From contig NZ_JAJOMX010000004.1 in NCBI RefSeq assembly GCF_024699925.1, forward strand, positions 197,108 to 261,107: a stretch of 64,000 bases of DNA, given 5' to 3'. Below, one piece after another: positions 37,406-45,681 of the stretch. The notes below the pieces were generated by a model, which ran no database searches, was not told where the DNA came from, and saw nothing but the letters and a program-made list of their open reading frames with translations. The position numbers were made by a program, and so were the translations under genes. The DNA comes from Mesorhizobium sp. J428 (GTDB lineage: Bacteria > Pseudomonadota > Alphaproteobacteria > Rhizobiales > Rhizobiaceae). Numbering within the stretch: the first letter of the stretch is position 1; each line of letters starts with the position of its first letter.

Positions 37406-38910
37406 CAGCTTGCCCTCCTGAGGCTGTCGTAGCGGGCGCAGTCCGCCCGCGGCTCGATCGCCAAGCGCAGTGCGTCGGGTGTGAGGATGGTGACGGCCGG
37501 CGCCGGATCGCGGCGCCGGGCCAGGATGTTGAGAATGACGGCGCACGAGCAGACGTTCTCGGCAAGCGCCTGCTGGCAGGCGCTCTCGACGGCATCGAGC
37601 CCATCCGACAGCACCGCCGTCAGGATCGACACCATCTGACGGTCGCCGTCGTCGGCAGCCTTCAGCCGGCGCCTGACCCGCTCCATCGCCGACGGCAGTT
37701 CCCAGCCCTGGAATGGCGCACCGTTGCGCAGCGCGACGGGCTTGCGCGCCAGCACCGGGACGTAGTGCCACGGATCGTAGACGGTCTGGTTGCGGCCGAA
37801 CGAGCGGGCATGCTCGCCCACGATCGTGCCGTCCTGGCGCACGACGATGCGATCGGCATAGGCCTGGATCTCGACTGGCCGACCGACCGCGGTCGAGAGC
37901 ACCGAGTACTTGTTGTTGTCGAAGCGCACGGTGCAGGTCTTCGTGACGGAGGCGGGAACCGTGTGGAAGCCGTCGAAAGGGCCGCGATACTCGACCAGCT
38001 TGCCGCGCTCCTCCTCGAACACGTCCCAGATGGTGCGCTCCGGCTGGTCGACATGGCGGTGGGCCTTGGCGTAGGCCACGCACTTGTCGAGCAGCCAGGC
38101 GTTCAGCTCCTCGTAGCTCCTGAAGCGCAGCCGAGGCGTGAAGAAGCGCTCCCTCACCAGGCCAACCTGGTTCTCGACCTGCCCCTTCTCCCAGCCGGAC
38201 GCCGGCGTGCAGGCGACGGGCTGGACCAGATAGTGGCTGCACATCTGCAGGAAGCGACGGTTGCATTGCCGCTCCTTGCCGACGAAGACCGTCTCCACCG
38301 CCGTCTTCATGTTGTCGTAGATACCGCGCGTGCAGGCGCCGCCGAAGAAGGCGAAGGCCCGGTCGTGAGCGTCGAACACCATCTCCTGCGTCTCGCGCGG
38401 ATAGGCCCGCACGAACATCATGCGGCTGTGGCAAAGCCGGACGTGGGCGACCTTCACGGTCACCGTCACGCCAGCGAGCAGGACGATCTCGTGGCTCCAG
38501 TCGAACTGGTAGGCGTCGCCCGGGGGATAGAACAGCGGCACGTAGGCCTCAGCTGTCGCCCCCCGAACCTTCTCCCGGCTCTTGGCGTAGCGCCGGATCG
38601 CGTCGTAGCTGCCTTCGTAGCCCAGCGACCGCAGTTCCTCATAGATGCGGATCAGCGTCAGCCGCTCGCGCTTCTGCTTCGCGTCGTTGCCGTCCAGCAG
38701 AGCATCGAGCTGCACCTGCCATGGGCCGATCTTCGGCTTCGGCTGGTGCTGACGCTCATACCGGAACTCAGTTGCATCGGAACGAAGAACCTTGCGGACC
38801 ACCTTCCGCGATATCCGCAACTCGCGGCAGATCTCCTTGATCGACTTCCCTTGAACCAGCGACAGCCGGCGTATCTTCGCAATCGTCTCCACGACCAACA
38901 TCCAAAACAA
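37405..38910 (-). CDS. istA: IstA-type transposase
   Basis: A 501-residue IS21-family DDE transposase. The N-terminal helix-turn-helix is SIKEICRELRISRKVVRKVL. The rve catalytic core has candidate Asp residues in AYQFDWSHEI and RGIYDNMKTAVE and Glu in KGQVENQVGLVRERFF. The C-terminal beta-barrel-like part follows (SVLSTAVGRPVEIQAYADRI). The frame is intact. The gene occupies most of the element, with istB directly downstream. Confidence 0.9.
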   Translation of the reverse strand: MFWMLVVETIAKIRRLSLVQGKSIKEICRELRISRKVVRKVLRSDATEFRYERQHQPKPKIGPWQVQLDALLDGNDAKQKRERLTLIRIYEELRSLGYEGSYDAIRRYAKSREKVRGATAEAYVPLFYPPGDAYQFDWSHEIVLLAGVTVTVKVAHVRLCHSRMMFVRAYPRETQEMVFDAHDRAFAFFGGACTRGIYDNMKTAVETVFVGKERQCNRRFLQMCSHYLVQPVACTPASGWEKGQVENQVGLVRERFFTPRLRFRSYEELNAWLLDKCVAYAKAHRHVDQPERTIWDVFEEERGKLVEYRGPFDGFHTVPASVTKTCTVRFDNNKYSVLSTAVGRPVEIQAYADRIVVRQDGTIVGEHARSFGRNQTVYDPWHYVPVLARKPVALRNGAPFQGWELPSAMERVRRRLKAADDGDRQMVSILTAVLSDGLDAVESACQQALAENVCSCAVILNILARRRDPAPAVTILTPDALRLAIEPRADCARYDSLRRAS

Positions 38911-39024
38911 CTGCCTCCGATCAAACCGGAGGCAGTGTGAAACACCCGCCGCTACAGGGGGCCCTTTTGGATGCCGATCACCCCTGAAACGGGGTCCTTA
39001 TTCCACGCCGAAACACATCTGCGG

Positions 39025-40385
39025 AAAGCGGTTGAAGCCCCTGGTCCCGCTGCTGGTTGCAGCGATGGAGCGGCATGGCCACCTTGCGCTGGACGAGATT
39101 GTCCGCACCCGGTTGCTTGCGATCAGCGCGTCCACGATTGACCGGGTTCTCGCCCCGGTCCGGGCCGGCGGGCCGGGCAGCAAACGTGGGTCGACCGCAC
39201 ATTCCTCGGCGGCACGTCGCAGCGTGCCCATCCGGACTTACGCGGACTGGAACGATCCCGCGCCCGGGGCACGTGGAGGCGGATCTCGTTGCCCACAGCG
39301 GCCCGTCGGCGAGCGGGAACTTCGTGCAGACGCTGACCCTGACCGACGTGGCGACAGGATGGACGGAATGTGCGCCGCTGCTGTTTCGAGAGCAGCGCCT
39401 GCTCGGTGAGGTGATGACCGCATTGCGCCCTGCGCTGCCGTTTCCTCTGCTCGGGTTTGATACGGACAACGACAGCGTCTTCATGAACGAGACCATCAAG
39501 GGCTGGTGCGAGGCTGCGCAGGTCGCATTCACCCGCTCGCGGCCGTATCGCAAGAACGACCAGGCTTACGTCGAGCAGAAGAACGGCGCGATCGTGCGTC
39601 GGATGGTGGGTTACCGCAGATATGCCGGCATTGTCGCGGCCAGGGAACTGGCGCACCTCTACAGCCGGATGCGGCTCTACGTGAACTTCTTCCAGCCTTC
39701 GTTCAAGTTGATGGAGAAGACCCGCGACGGCGCCCGCGTGACGAAGCGGTATCACCCGCCGCTGACACCGTTCCAGCGCGTGCAGGCCCATCCCGCCATA
39801 GCGCAGGCGGCCAAGGACGCACTTGCGGCGCAGTTCAGGGGCCTCGATCCGGTGAAGCTGCTCCACGAGATCCGCCAGGCGCAGGCTCGGTTGACCGCGC
39901 TGGCCGATGCGACCCCCGCCGCGGATGGCGATGACGCCAAGGCGGACGTCGCAGCCTTCCTCCACGGTCTCCGCAATGCCTGGAAGGACGGCGAGATCAG
40001 GCCCACATCCCGGAAAAAGCCGCCAACTCCCCGAGGGCGCCGCCGCCCCGACCCGCTGGCCGAGGTTACCGAGGACCTCAAGGAATGGTTCGAAGAGGAT
40101 CCCGCCCAGACCGGACGAGAGCTCCTGGGCAGGCTTCAGGCGGCTCATCCGGACACCTTCCCGGATGGCTTGATCCGCACGGTGCAGCGTCGCGTGAAGA
40201 TATGGAGAAGAGACGTGGCCCGGGCACTGGTGTTCGGCGCGCACGGAAATATGTCGCGCCCCATTCCCCCTGACGCGCTCCGCAATTTGGAGGCTTCACG
40301 CGTCAGGGGGCATGGGGAACCGCAAGAAGCTGGCGACCACCACGGTGAGAACGTCCAGGAACAATTGACTGAGGCAACCATATGA
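39025..40385 (+). pseudogene. DDE integrase/transposase, 3' part, one further frame change
   Basis: Continuation of the gene at 36290: KRLKPLVPLLVAAMERHGHL, then SVPIRTYADWNDPAPG. At GGGG 39266-39269 one base fewer restores GHVEADLVAHSG, after which the rve core continues with GFDTDNDSVFMNETIKGW and NDQAYVEQKNGAIVRR (candidate D, D, E). A long Arg/Lys-rich C-terminal part follows, ending at 40385. Even without the frame change the gene is inactivated by the IS21-like insertion. Confidence 0.82.
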
Positions 40386-40445
40386 TCCCTTAGGAACATG
40401 GTTCGATGAGGCAATACGCGCTCTCACGTTGATTGCCGCGCCGCA

Positions 40446-40702
40446 TGGCGCATCCGCAGGTGATCGATGCCGCCGTCATAAAGGCCGGGGACCTGCGCTG
40501 GGGCGAACGCCCGGTGGCCTTCGTGGCACGGCACGTCGACGGCCCCGATGCCGACGAGCTGATGCGGCTTTGCCGCGATCAACTGGCCGGCTAAACGGCC
40601 GCGCGAGATCCGCTTCATCGCTTGCGAAGACTTCCCGCGCTCGACCAGCGGCAAGATCCAGCGCCACGTCCTGGAGACCTGGATCGAGCGCGAGGCCAAC
40701 TG
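40446..40702 (+). pseudogene. Ligase relic, right piece
   Basis: From TGGCGCATCCGCAGGTGATC to the stop at 40702 this is almost identical to 22985-23244, the 3' end of the intact ligase, except that GGCTATAAGCGG has become GGCTAAACGG at about 40590, giving a premature stop. Together with 36117-36162 it is a second, broken ligase copy opened by the integrase-type element. Homology with the first copy continues past the stop into the convergent thioesterase. Confidence 0.88.
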
Positions 40703-40721
40703 AGGCCTGCCTCGACTGCGC

Positions 40722-41177
40722 CTATCCGCTGACACCCGTCCGTCCGAACAGCGCCATCAGCGTACCGGTCATCGTGGCGACCAGCTTCTCCGCCCCGCCC
40801 TTCAGCGCATGGGCGCGCGCCTCGCAGATGGTGAGGGTGCGACCCGGTTTGACCACCTCGGCCTGGAAGCGGAAGCACTCGCCGTCGGCTGGGTTGAGGA
40901 GGTTGATTTTGAACTCCACGGTCAGCACCGCCGCTTCGGCCGGCATCAGCGAGAAGGCGGCGTAGCCGCAAGCGCTGTCGAGCGCTGTCGAGACGATGCC
41001 GGCGTGAACGAAGCCGTGCTGCTGGGTCAGCGCGTCGTGGTGCGCCATCTCCAGAACGATGCGCCCGGGCGACAGGTCGGCAATGGTGATGCCCAGCGTG
41101 TGCATCACCTTCTGGCGTCCGAAACTGTCGCGCACGCGTGCGTCGAAATCGGGGTTCTTCGGTTCGAAACCGGGCAT
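40722..41177 (-). CDS. PaaI-type hot-dog thioesterase
   Basis: A 151-residue hot-dog thioesterase of the PaaI/YdiI group: LSPGRIVLEMAHHDALTQQH, then GFVHAGIVSTALDSACGYAA with the HGG-like GFVHAG motif and an acidic residue in TALDSACG, as expected for the catalytic site. It would hydrolyse dead-end acyl-CoAs and release CoA. The start at ATG 41177 gives the family N-terminus and avoids the longer open frame that overlaps the AraC-type gene. A degenerate copy of its 3' end lies at 23245-23354. Confidence 0.86.
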   Translation of the reverse strand: MPGFEPKNPDFDARVRDSFGRQKVMHTLGITIADLSPGRIVLEMAHHDALTQQHGFVHAGIVSTALDSACGYAAFSLMPAEAAVLTVEFKINLLNPADGECFRFQAEVVKPGRTLTICEARAHALKGGAEKLVATMTGTLMALFGRTGVSG

Positions 41178-41194
41178 GGCCTGTCTGCTCCTCG

Positions 41195-41935
41195 TCAGGG
41201 ATCGATGAGCAGTCTTAGGCGGGTTTCGAGTCCCTGATCTTGGAAGAAACGGCCAGAGGGCCGCGCGCAGGCAAGGCGGCGGAGCACGCCCGGTGGGGCG
41301 TCGGCGAAGGCGCGGCAGGCGGCCGACATGTGCGACTGGTCGTAGTACCCTGCATCGAGCGCCAGTTCGCTTAACGCCTGATCGCGCGCCGCAAGCCCGT
41401 CCAGCAGGGTCCGGAAACGCCGGGTGGCGGCGAGCCGCCGTCGCGACATGCCGGTGGTCGCGCGAACGCAACGCCGTTCACTTCGCGCGCTGGCGGGGGC
41501 GGAGTGGCTGCCGGAGAAGGTCAGGTCGCAGGCGAGCTGGTCGAGTGCCGCAACAAGCGGCGCCCAGGCCTCACCGTTCCCCGTCACTGCCAGAAGAGCA
41601 AGGGTCAGCGCGTCCAGATTACCTTCGGAGGGGAGAAGGTGGGGCGCGGCGTCGAGGCGCATTCCGGCGATCGCGCCCTCGAAGGGCGCGCGGCGCGGGC
41701 TGAAGGCGGGGCGGGGCGGTTCGAGGTCGAGGCGCGGGCGGGGGCCGCGATCGGCTCCGCCGCGCAGCGTCAGGGAAAGCGTAAAGAGATCGGTGGCGAA
41801 GTGGCCGGTGCCGGGACCCGACAAGAGGCCGCAATCGCAGTAGACGAAGAAATGGTCGATCTGGGCGGGGGCCCCGGCCGGCGGCGCGAGCTCGAGATAA
41901 AGCGGCGCGGGCGCCGCCTTATCCGACGTAGGCAT
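41195..41935 (-). CDS. AraC-type transcriptional regulator (divergent)
   Basis: A 246-residue protein whose C-terminal part (about 160-235) looks like an AraC-type double helix-turn-helix: MSRRRLAATRRFRTLLDGL, then LSELALDAGYYDQSHMSAAC. The N-terminal part (LYLELAPPAGAPAQIDHFFV) is a possible cupin-like sensor without a recognisable ligand site. ATG 41935 overlaps the NmrA-like gene's 3' end by 17 bases. AraC family members usually activate neighbouring genes, here probably this small island. Confidence 0.72.
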   Translation of the reverse strand: MPTSDKAAPAPLYLELAPPAGAPAQIDHFFVYCDCGLLSGPGTGHFATDLFTLSLTLRGGADRGPRPRLDLEPPRPAFSPRRAPFEGAIAGMRLDAAPHLLPSEGNLDALTLALLAVTGNGEAWAPLVAALDQLACDLTFSGSHSAPASARSERRCVRATTGMSRRRLAATRRFRTLLDGLAARDQALSELALDAGYYDQSHMSAACRAFADAPPGVLRRLACARPSGRFFQDQGLETRLRLLIDP

Positions 41936-42773
41936 GCCTGTTCCCGGCCACAAAGTCGCGGAAGCGGCGCGCCGGGCGGCCGAGCACCTCGCTGACCGTG
42001 GTCTCAATGCCGGCGAGATAGCCCTTGGCTGCGAGCGAGGCCAACTCCACCATGGCGGCGGCGACGTCGGGGTGCATGCCGTTCGCAATCATGCTCGCCT
42101 TGGCCTGATTCGGCGGCAAGGAGGCGCATGTCACCGCGCGGCCTGTCGCCTCGCTGAGGAGAGAGGCGATCTCCTCGCCGGTCAACGCCTCCGCGCCCGT
42201 CAGGCCATAGGCCTTGCCAGCATGGCCCGCGCCAAGCAGCGCCTCGACCGCCACATCGGCGATGTCACCGGCGTCGACCCACGCCACCGGCCCACCCAGA
42301 TCGTCATAATAGACGCCATCGGAGACGATGTTTTCAGCCTGCCACAGAAGGTTTTGCATGAAATAGGTGGGCTGAACTAAGGTCCAGTCCATGCCGCTGT
42401 CCTTCAGCAGTTCCTGGCTTTCGGAATGCCACATCCCGAAGGTCAGCCGCGCCCTGGGCGAAGCACCGAGTCCGGTGGACATGACCACATGGCGCACGCC
42501 CGCCGCCTTGGCCGCGGCGATGGCATTGGCCTTCCAGCGGCGCATGTCCTGATGCGGCGGCGTCACGAGATAGGCCTTCTCCGCCCCTTGGCAGGCGCGT
42601 TCCAAAGCGTCGCGGTCGCCGAAATCCGCCACGGCGGCATCGCAACCCTTCGCCACCAACGCCGCAGCCTTCGCAGGCTGGCCGGTGACGGCACGCAGCC
42701 TCGCGCCCCTGGTGAGAAGCGCTTCCACCAGTGGCACGCCGGTGGTGCCCGTGGCTCCGAAAACCGTGATCAT
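41919..42773 (-). CDS. NmrA-like NAD(P)-binding protein
   Basis: A 284-residue NmrA/atypical SDR: the N-terminal ITVFGATGTTGVPLVEALL (GxxGxxG cofactor loop), AYLVTPPHQDMRRWKANAIA, and the segment MDWTLVQPTYFMQNLLW typical of the family. No YxxxK pair is evident, so it may sense redox cofactors or reduce quinone-like compounds rather than act as a classical dehydrogenase. The stop of the upstream synthetase gene overlaps its start by four bases. Confidence 0.8.
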   Translation of the reverse strand: MITVFGATGTTGVPLVEALLTRGARLRAVTGQPAKAAALVAKGCDAAVADFGDRDALERACQGAEKAYLVTPPHQDMRRWKANAIAAAKAAGVRHVVMSTGLGASPRARLTFGMWHSESQELLKDSGMDWTLVQPTYFMQNLLWQAENIVSDGVYYDDLGGPVAWVDAGDIADVAVEALLGAGHAGKAYGLTGAEALTGEEIASLLSEATGRAVTCASLPPNQAKASMIANGMHPDVAAAMVELASLAAKGYLAGIETTVSEVLGRPARRFRDFVAGNRHAYVG

Positions 42774-44709
42774 GGCTTGTCCTTTCTCAGGGCCGCGATG
42801 GCCTCCATCGTTTCGGGATTGCTGATCGAGGAGAGGTCGCCCGGATCCTCGTCCAGGAAGGCGGCGCGCACGATCCGGCGCATCGTCTTCATGCTGCGGG
42901 TCTTGGGCAGCGCCTCGACGAAATGGATCTCGCTCGGGCGGAAGGGCCTCGAAACCACCTCGCCGACGCGGTCCTTGAGCTGCTCGACGAGCCTGTCATC
43001 GGGCGTCACACCGGGCGCCGTGACGCAGATGCAAATCACCGTTGTGCCCCTTTATGGGGTCGGGGACGGGTATCGCCGCTGCATCCACAACTTTCCCCGT
43101 TTCGGTCAGCGCCGCCTCGATCTCCGGTGGCCCGATGCGCTTGCCGGCAATGTTCAGCGTGTCATCGGAACGGCCGAGGATAAACCAGGTGCCGTCCGGA
43201 TCGCGCCGCGCCCAGTCGCCATGGCGCCAGATGCCGGGAAACGTGGACCAGTAGGTGTCGAGATAGCGCTTTTTGTTGCCCCAGATCGTCGGCGTCAGCC
43301 CCATCGGCGGCCGGGTGACGACCAATTCGCCGACCTCGCCCGGCGCAGCCTCGCTGCCGTCCACGCGCAGCACCTTGGCACCGACGCCCAGCGCCTGACC
43401 CGAAAAGCCACCCGGCTTCACCTCGTGAAATACGGTCGAGGTAAGAATTGCGCCGAAGAGCTCGGTTCCACCCGAAATGTTGAGCGGTACCGCGTGGTGC
43501 CGGCAGATATGCTCCAGGTGCCAAAGCCAGGCATCTTCGGTCCAGGGCTCTCCGGTCGAGGCGACGATACGCAGTGCGGAAAGATCATGTCCCCCGCAGC
43601 GGCGCGGGATCCTGCGTCATGAATTGCCGCACCAGCGTTGGGGCAACGCCCATATGAGTAACTTTGTTCTCGGCGGCCAGCCGCAGTAGGCGGAAGGGAT
43701 CGCCCGGCATCGAGGGCGCTCCTTCGGCGAGCACCAACGTGGCGCCCGCAAGCAGCACCGAAATCAGCGTGAGGGGCCCCATCACCCAACCCATGTCCGT
43801 CATCCAAAGATGCCGATCATCGGGCTTTAGATCGAGACACAGCAGAAAATCGGCCGTGGCCTTGGCCTGTACGCCCAAATTCGTGTGAACCACCCCCTTG
43901 GGCTTGCCGGTGGTGCCCGAGGTGTAGGCGATGAGCAGCGGTGCGTCGGTCTCCACCGGATGCGCCGGCCGCGTCGCGTCGGCCTTAGCGACGGTTTCCT
44001 GCCAGTCGAGATCGCGGGCCGGATCGGCCACTGGGCCGCCGAAGCGCCGCAGGCTGAACACGGTATGCACCGAGGGCACCTCCGCCAGTGCCTCGGCCAG
44101 GGTGGCTTCCATCCAGACCGGCTTGCCCCGCCGGGGCGTCGCATCCGCAGTCAGCACGGCAACGGCACGGGCGTCGTTCAGGCGGGTGACGATGGCATGC
44201 GGCGCAAACCCGGAAAATAGCGGGACCGCTACGGCGCCCAGCCGCGCGATGCCCAGAAGCGCGGCCTCGATTTCGGGGATCATCGGCATGTAGATGCCGA
44301 CGCCCTGGCTGGGCCTCACTCCACGCGCCGAGAGGGCGGAGGCAACGCGCGCGGCTTCCTCGGCAAGCCGGGAATAGCTCCATTGCTGGCGGCTGCCGTC
44401 TTCGTCCACCCAGTCGATCGCTGTCTTATCGCCGAGCCCCTTCTCGATGTGCGCGTCGAGACAGGTTTCGGTGAGATTCAGTGCGCCGCCGATTCCCCAG
44501 CGGATGTTCTCCGGTCCGTCGCCGATCTCGCGCAGACGGTCATGCGGGCGGGCGAATCGAATGCGGGTGAGGTCGAGAATCTGCGTCCAGAACCAATCCG
44601 GGTCACTGTCTGCGCGTTCGACCAATTCCTCGTAGTTCGCAACGCCACAACGGTCCATGAATGCCGCGAGCGCATTTGTTTCCTTGATGGTTTGGTCGGC
44701 CTCGAACAT
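42770..44709 (-). CDS. Acetyl/propionyl-CoA synthetase-like AMP ligase, two frame changes
   Basis: An ACS-like acyl-CoA synthetase, about 646 residues when joined. The first part (to 43585) has LIAYTSGTTGKPKGVVHTNL and MTDMGWVMGPLTL. At CCCCC 43591-43595 one base fewer gives PLRGHDLSALRIVASTGEPW. The middle part contains ISGGTELFGAILTS, HGDWARRDPDGTWFILGRSD and NIAGKRIGPPEIE. At CCCC 43047-43050 one base fewer leads to PIKGTTVICICVTAPG and the C-terminus with LPKTRSMKTMRR. It would activate a short or branched acid such as acetate, propionate or acetoacetate. Confidence 0.84.
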
Positions 44710-44726
44710 TACGGATCTTCTGACCT

Positions 44727-44753
44727 AAAAAAGGGGCCGCACTGAATGCGGCC
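44727..44753 (-). terminator. Rho-independent terminator after the SDR at 44807
   Basis: On the minus strand GGCCGCA-TTCAG-TGCGGCC is followed by CC and six Ts: a classical G/C stem and U tract, 54 bases after the SDR stop and 18 bases before the synthetase start. It separates the two transcription units. Confidence 0.82.
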
Positions 44754-44800
44754 AGGTGGGGAGGAAACCTTGACATCGTTTGGAACCGGAAAGCACCGCC

Positions 44801-44827
44801 GGGCTGTCAACCGTGCATTGACAGCCC
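44801..44827 (-). promoter_or_regulatory. 10-bp perfect hairpin spanning an SDR stop codon
   Basis: GGGCTGTCAA and TTGACAGCCC flank a 7-base loop and include the last codons and stop (44809-44807) of the SDR. Together with the terminator 50 bases further on it may protect the transcript's 3' end. Confidence 0.45.
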
Positions 44828-45568
44828 GCCCGATACGGAAATGACCTGTCCGGTTATGAATCCGGCATCGTCCGAGGCGAGGAAACACACAATCCCGGGA
44901 TAGTCCGTCGGCTGGGCGAGACGTCTCATGGGGATCGCCCGTTTAAGGCCTTCCGCAATCTTCTCTCCGGCTTCGCCCTTGGCGACTTCTGCGAATAGCG
45001 GGGTGTCTGTCGGACCGGGCGCGACCGCGTTGAGCTGAATGCCCTTGCGGGCCAGTTCCCGCGCGACGGTCTTGGTAAAGGAAATGATGCCGCCTTTGCA
45101 GGCCGAATAGACCGCCTCGCCCGAGGAGCCGACGCGGCCCGCATCCGAACTGATGTTCACGACGCGGCCGGACCCATTCCTTACCATTCCCGGAAGAACA
45201 GCATGATGCATGTGAAGAGGGCCGTAGAGGTTGATGTCTATGATCTTCTTCCACAGATCAAGATCGGTCTCGAGGAACGGCTTGATCTCATCCCATCCGG
45301 CGTTGTTGACCAGAACGTCGATCGGCCCGCCGGCCTCGAACTCGGCCACTGCGGCGTCCACTGCCTTGCGGTCGGTGATGTCGACGGTGTAAGCACGCGC
45401 CTTGCCGCCTGCATCTTCGATCGTTCCGACGGTTTGCCGGGCACCTTCTTCATTGAGGTCGAAAACCGCAACCTCGGCTCCTTCCTCGGCGAAGCGGGTG
45501 CAGATCGCCCGCCCGATTCCGCTTCCGCCACCCGTGACGATTACTCTCTTGCCTTTCAGTCCGCGCAT
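44807..45568 (-). CDS. Short-chain dehydrogenase/reductase
   Basis: A 253-residue SDR with TGGGSGIG (12-19), NNAG, Ser in NISSDAG and the catalytic VYSACKGG, ending with the typical FITGQVISVSGG. ATG 45568 follows GGAGAAAC, giving a 6-residue lead to the Rossmann fold. The longer open frame overlaps the divergent regulator and is rejected. It is divergent from the tandem TetR gene and shares operator C with it. It probably acts on 3-hydroxyacyl-CoA or an alcohol in this pathway. Confidence 0.86.
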   Translation of the reverse strand: MRGLKGKRVIVTGGGSGIGRAICTRFAEEGAEVAVFDLNEEGARQTVGTIEDAGGKARAYTVDITDRKAVDAAVAEFEAGGPIDVLVNNAGWDEIKPFLETDLDLWKKIIDINLYGPLHMHHAVLPGMVRNGSGRVVNISSDAGRVGSSGEAVYSACKGGIISFTKTVARELARKGIQLNAVAPGPTDTPLFAEVAKGEAGEKIAEGLKRAIPMRRLAQPTDYPGIVCFLASDDAGFITGQVISVSGGLSMHG

Positions 45569-45620
45569 TCCCGTTTCTCCTTTTGCCGGTGTCGCAGGCA
45601 CCGTGGAATGACCGCGCATT

Positions 45621-45634
45621 CTAACGCTTGTTCG
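45621..45634. promoter_or_regulatory. Operator C: one-mismatch CTAAC-N4-GTTAG between SDR and double-TetR gene
   Basis: CTAAC GCTT GTTCG has the same arms and spacing as operators A and B with one mismatch. On the minus strand the right-hand flank reads GTTAGAATG, identical to operator A. It lies in the 113-base gap between the SDR and tetR-tetR genes, where a repressor commonly controls its own synthesis. Confidence 0.68.
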
Positions 45635-45681
45635 AATTACCTCAACTGATAAACTGATGTCCAGCGTCGAAAGAGAGATCC

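Larger units (their letters stand above)
36538..39015 (-). mobile_element. IS21-like element (istA + istB)
   Basis: The ends are TGTCAATCGGCTCGGAATCG at 36538 and, on the minus strand from 39015, TGTTTCGGCGTGGAATAAGG; both share a TCGGC, GGAAT, GGACCC pattern and start with the TGT of the family. Direct repeats CATCTGCGG at 36529-36537 and 39016-39024 mark the target duplication (8-9 bp). The element is 2478 bp, the usual IS21 size, and carries istA and istB in overlapping order. Confidence 0.87.
36163..40445 (+). mobile_element. Integrase-type insertion element, interrupted by IS21-like element
   Basis: Imperfect inverted repeats begin TGTAGCGCGACAATCTGGG at 36163 and, on the minus strand, TGCGGCGCGGCAATCAACG from 40445; both continue with GTGAGAG and an ATTGC box. 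TGGCGC is repeated directly at 36157-36162 and 40446-40451, and it occurs once in the intact ligase copy, confirming insertion within that gene. Without the nested IS21-like element the unit is about 1.8 kb and encodes one DDE integrase. A related solo end occurs at 51126-51152. Confidence 0.82.

Noticed and set aside
36308..38434. A 708-codon open frame antisense/overlapping the IS21-like genes
   Set aside because: It contains the start of IstB in frame but most of it is a shadow of istA in another frame, low-complexity Arg/Gly-rich, and crosses the end of the IS element into the host gene.
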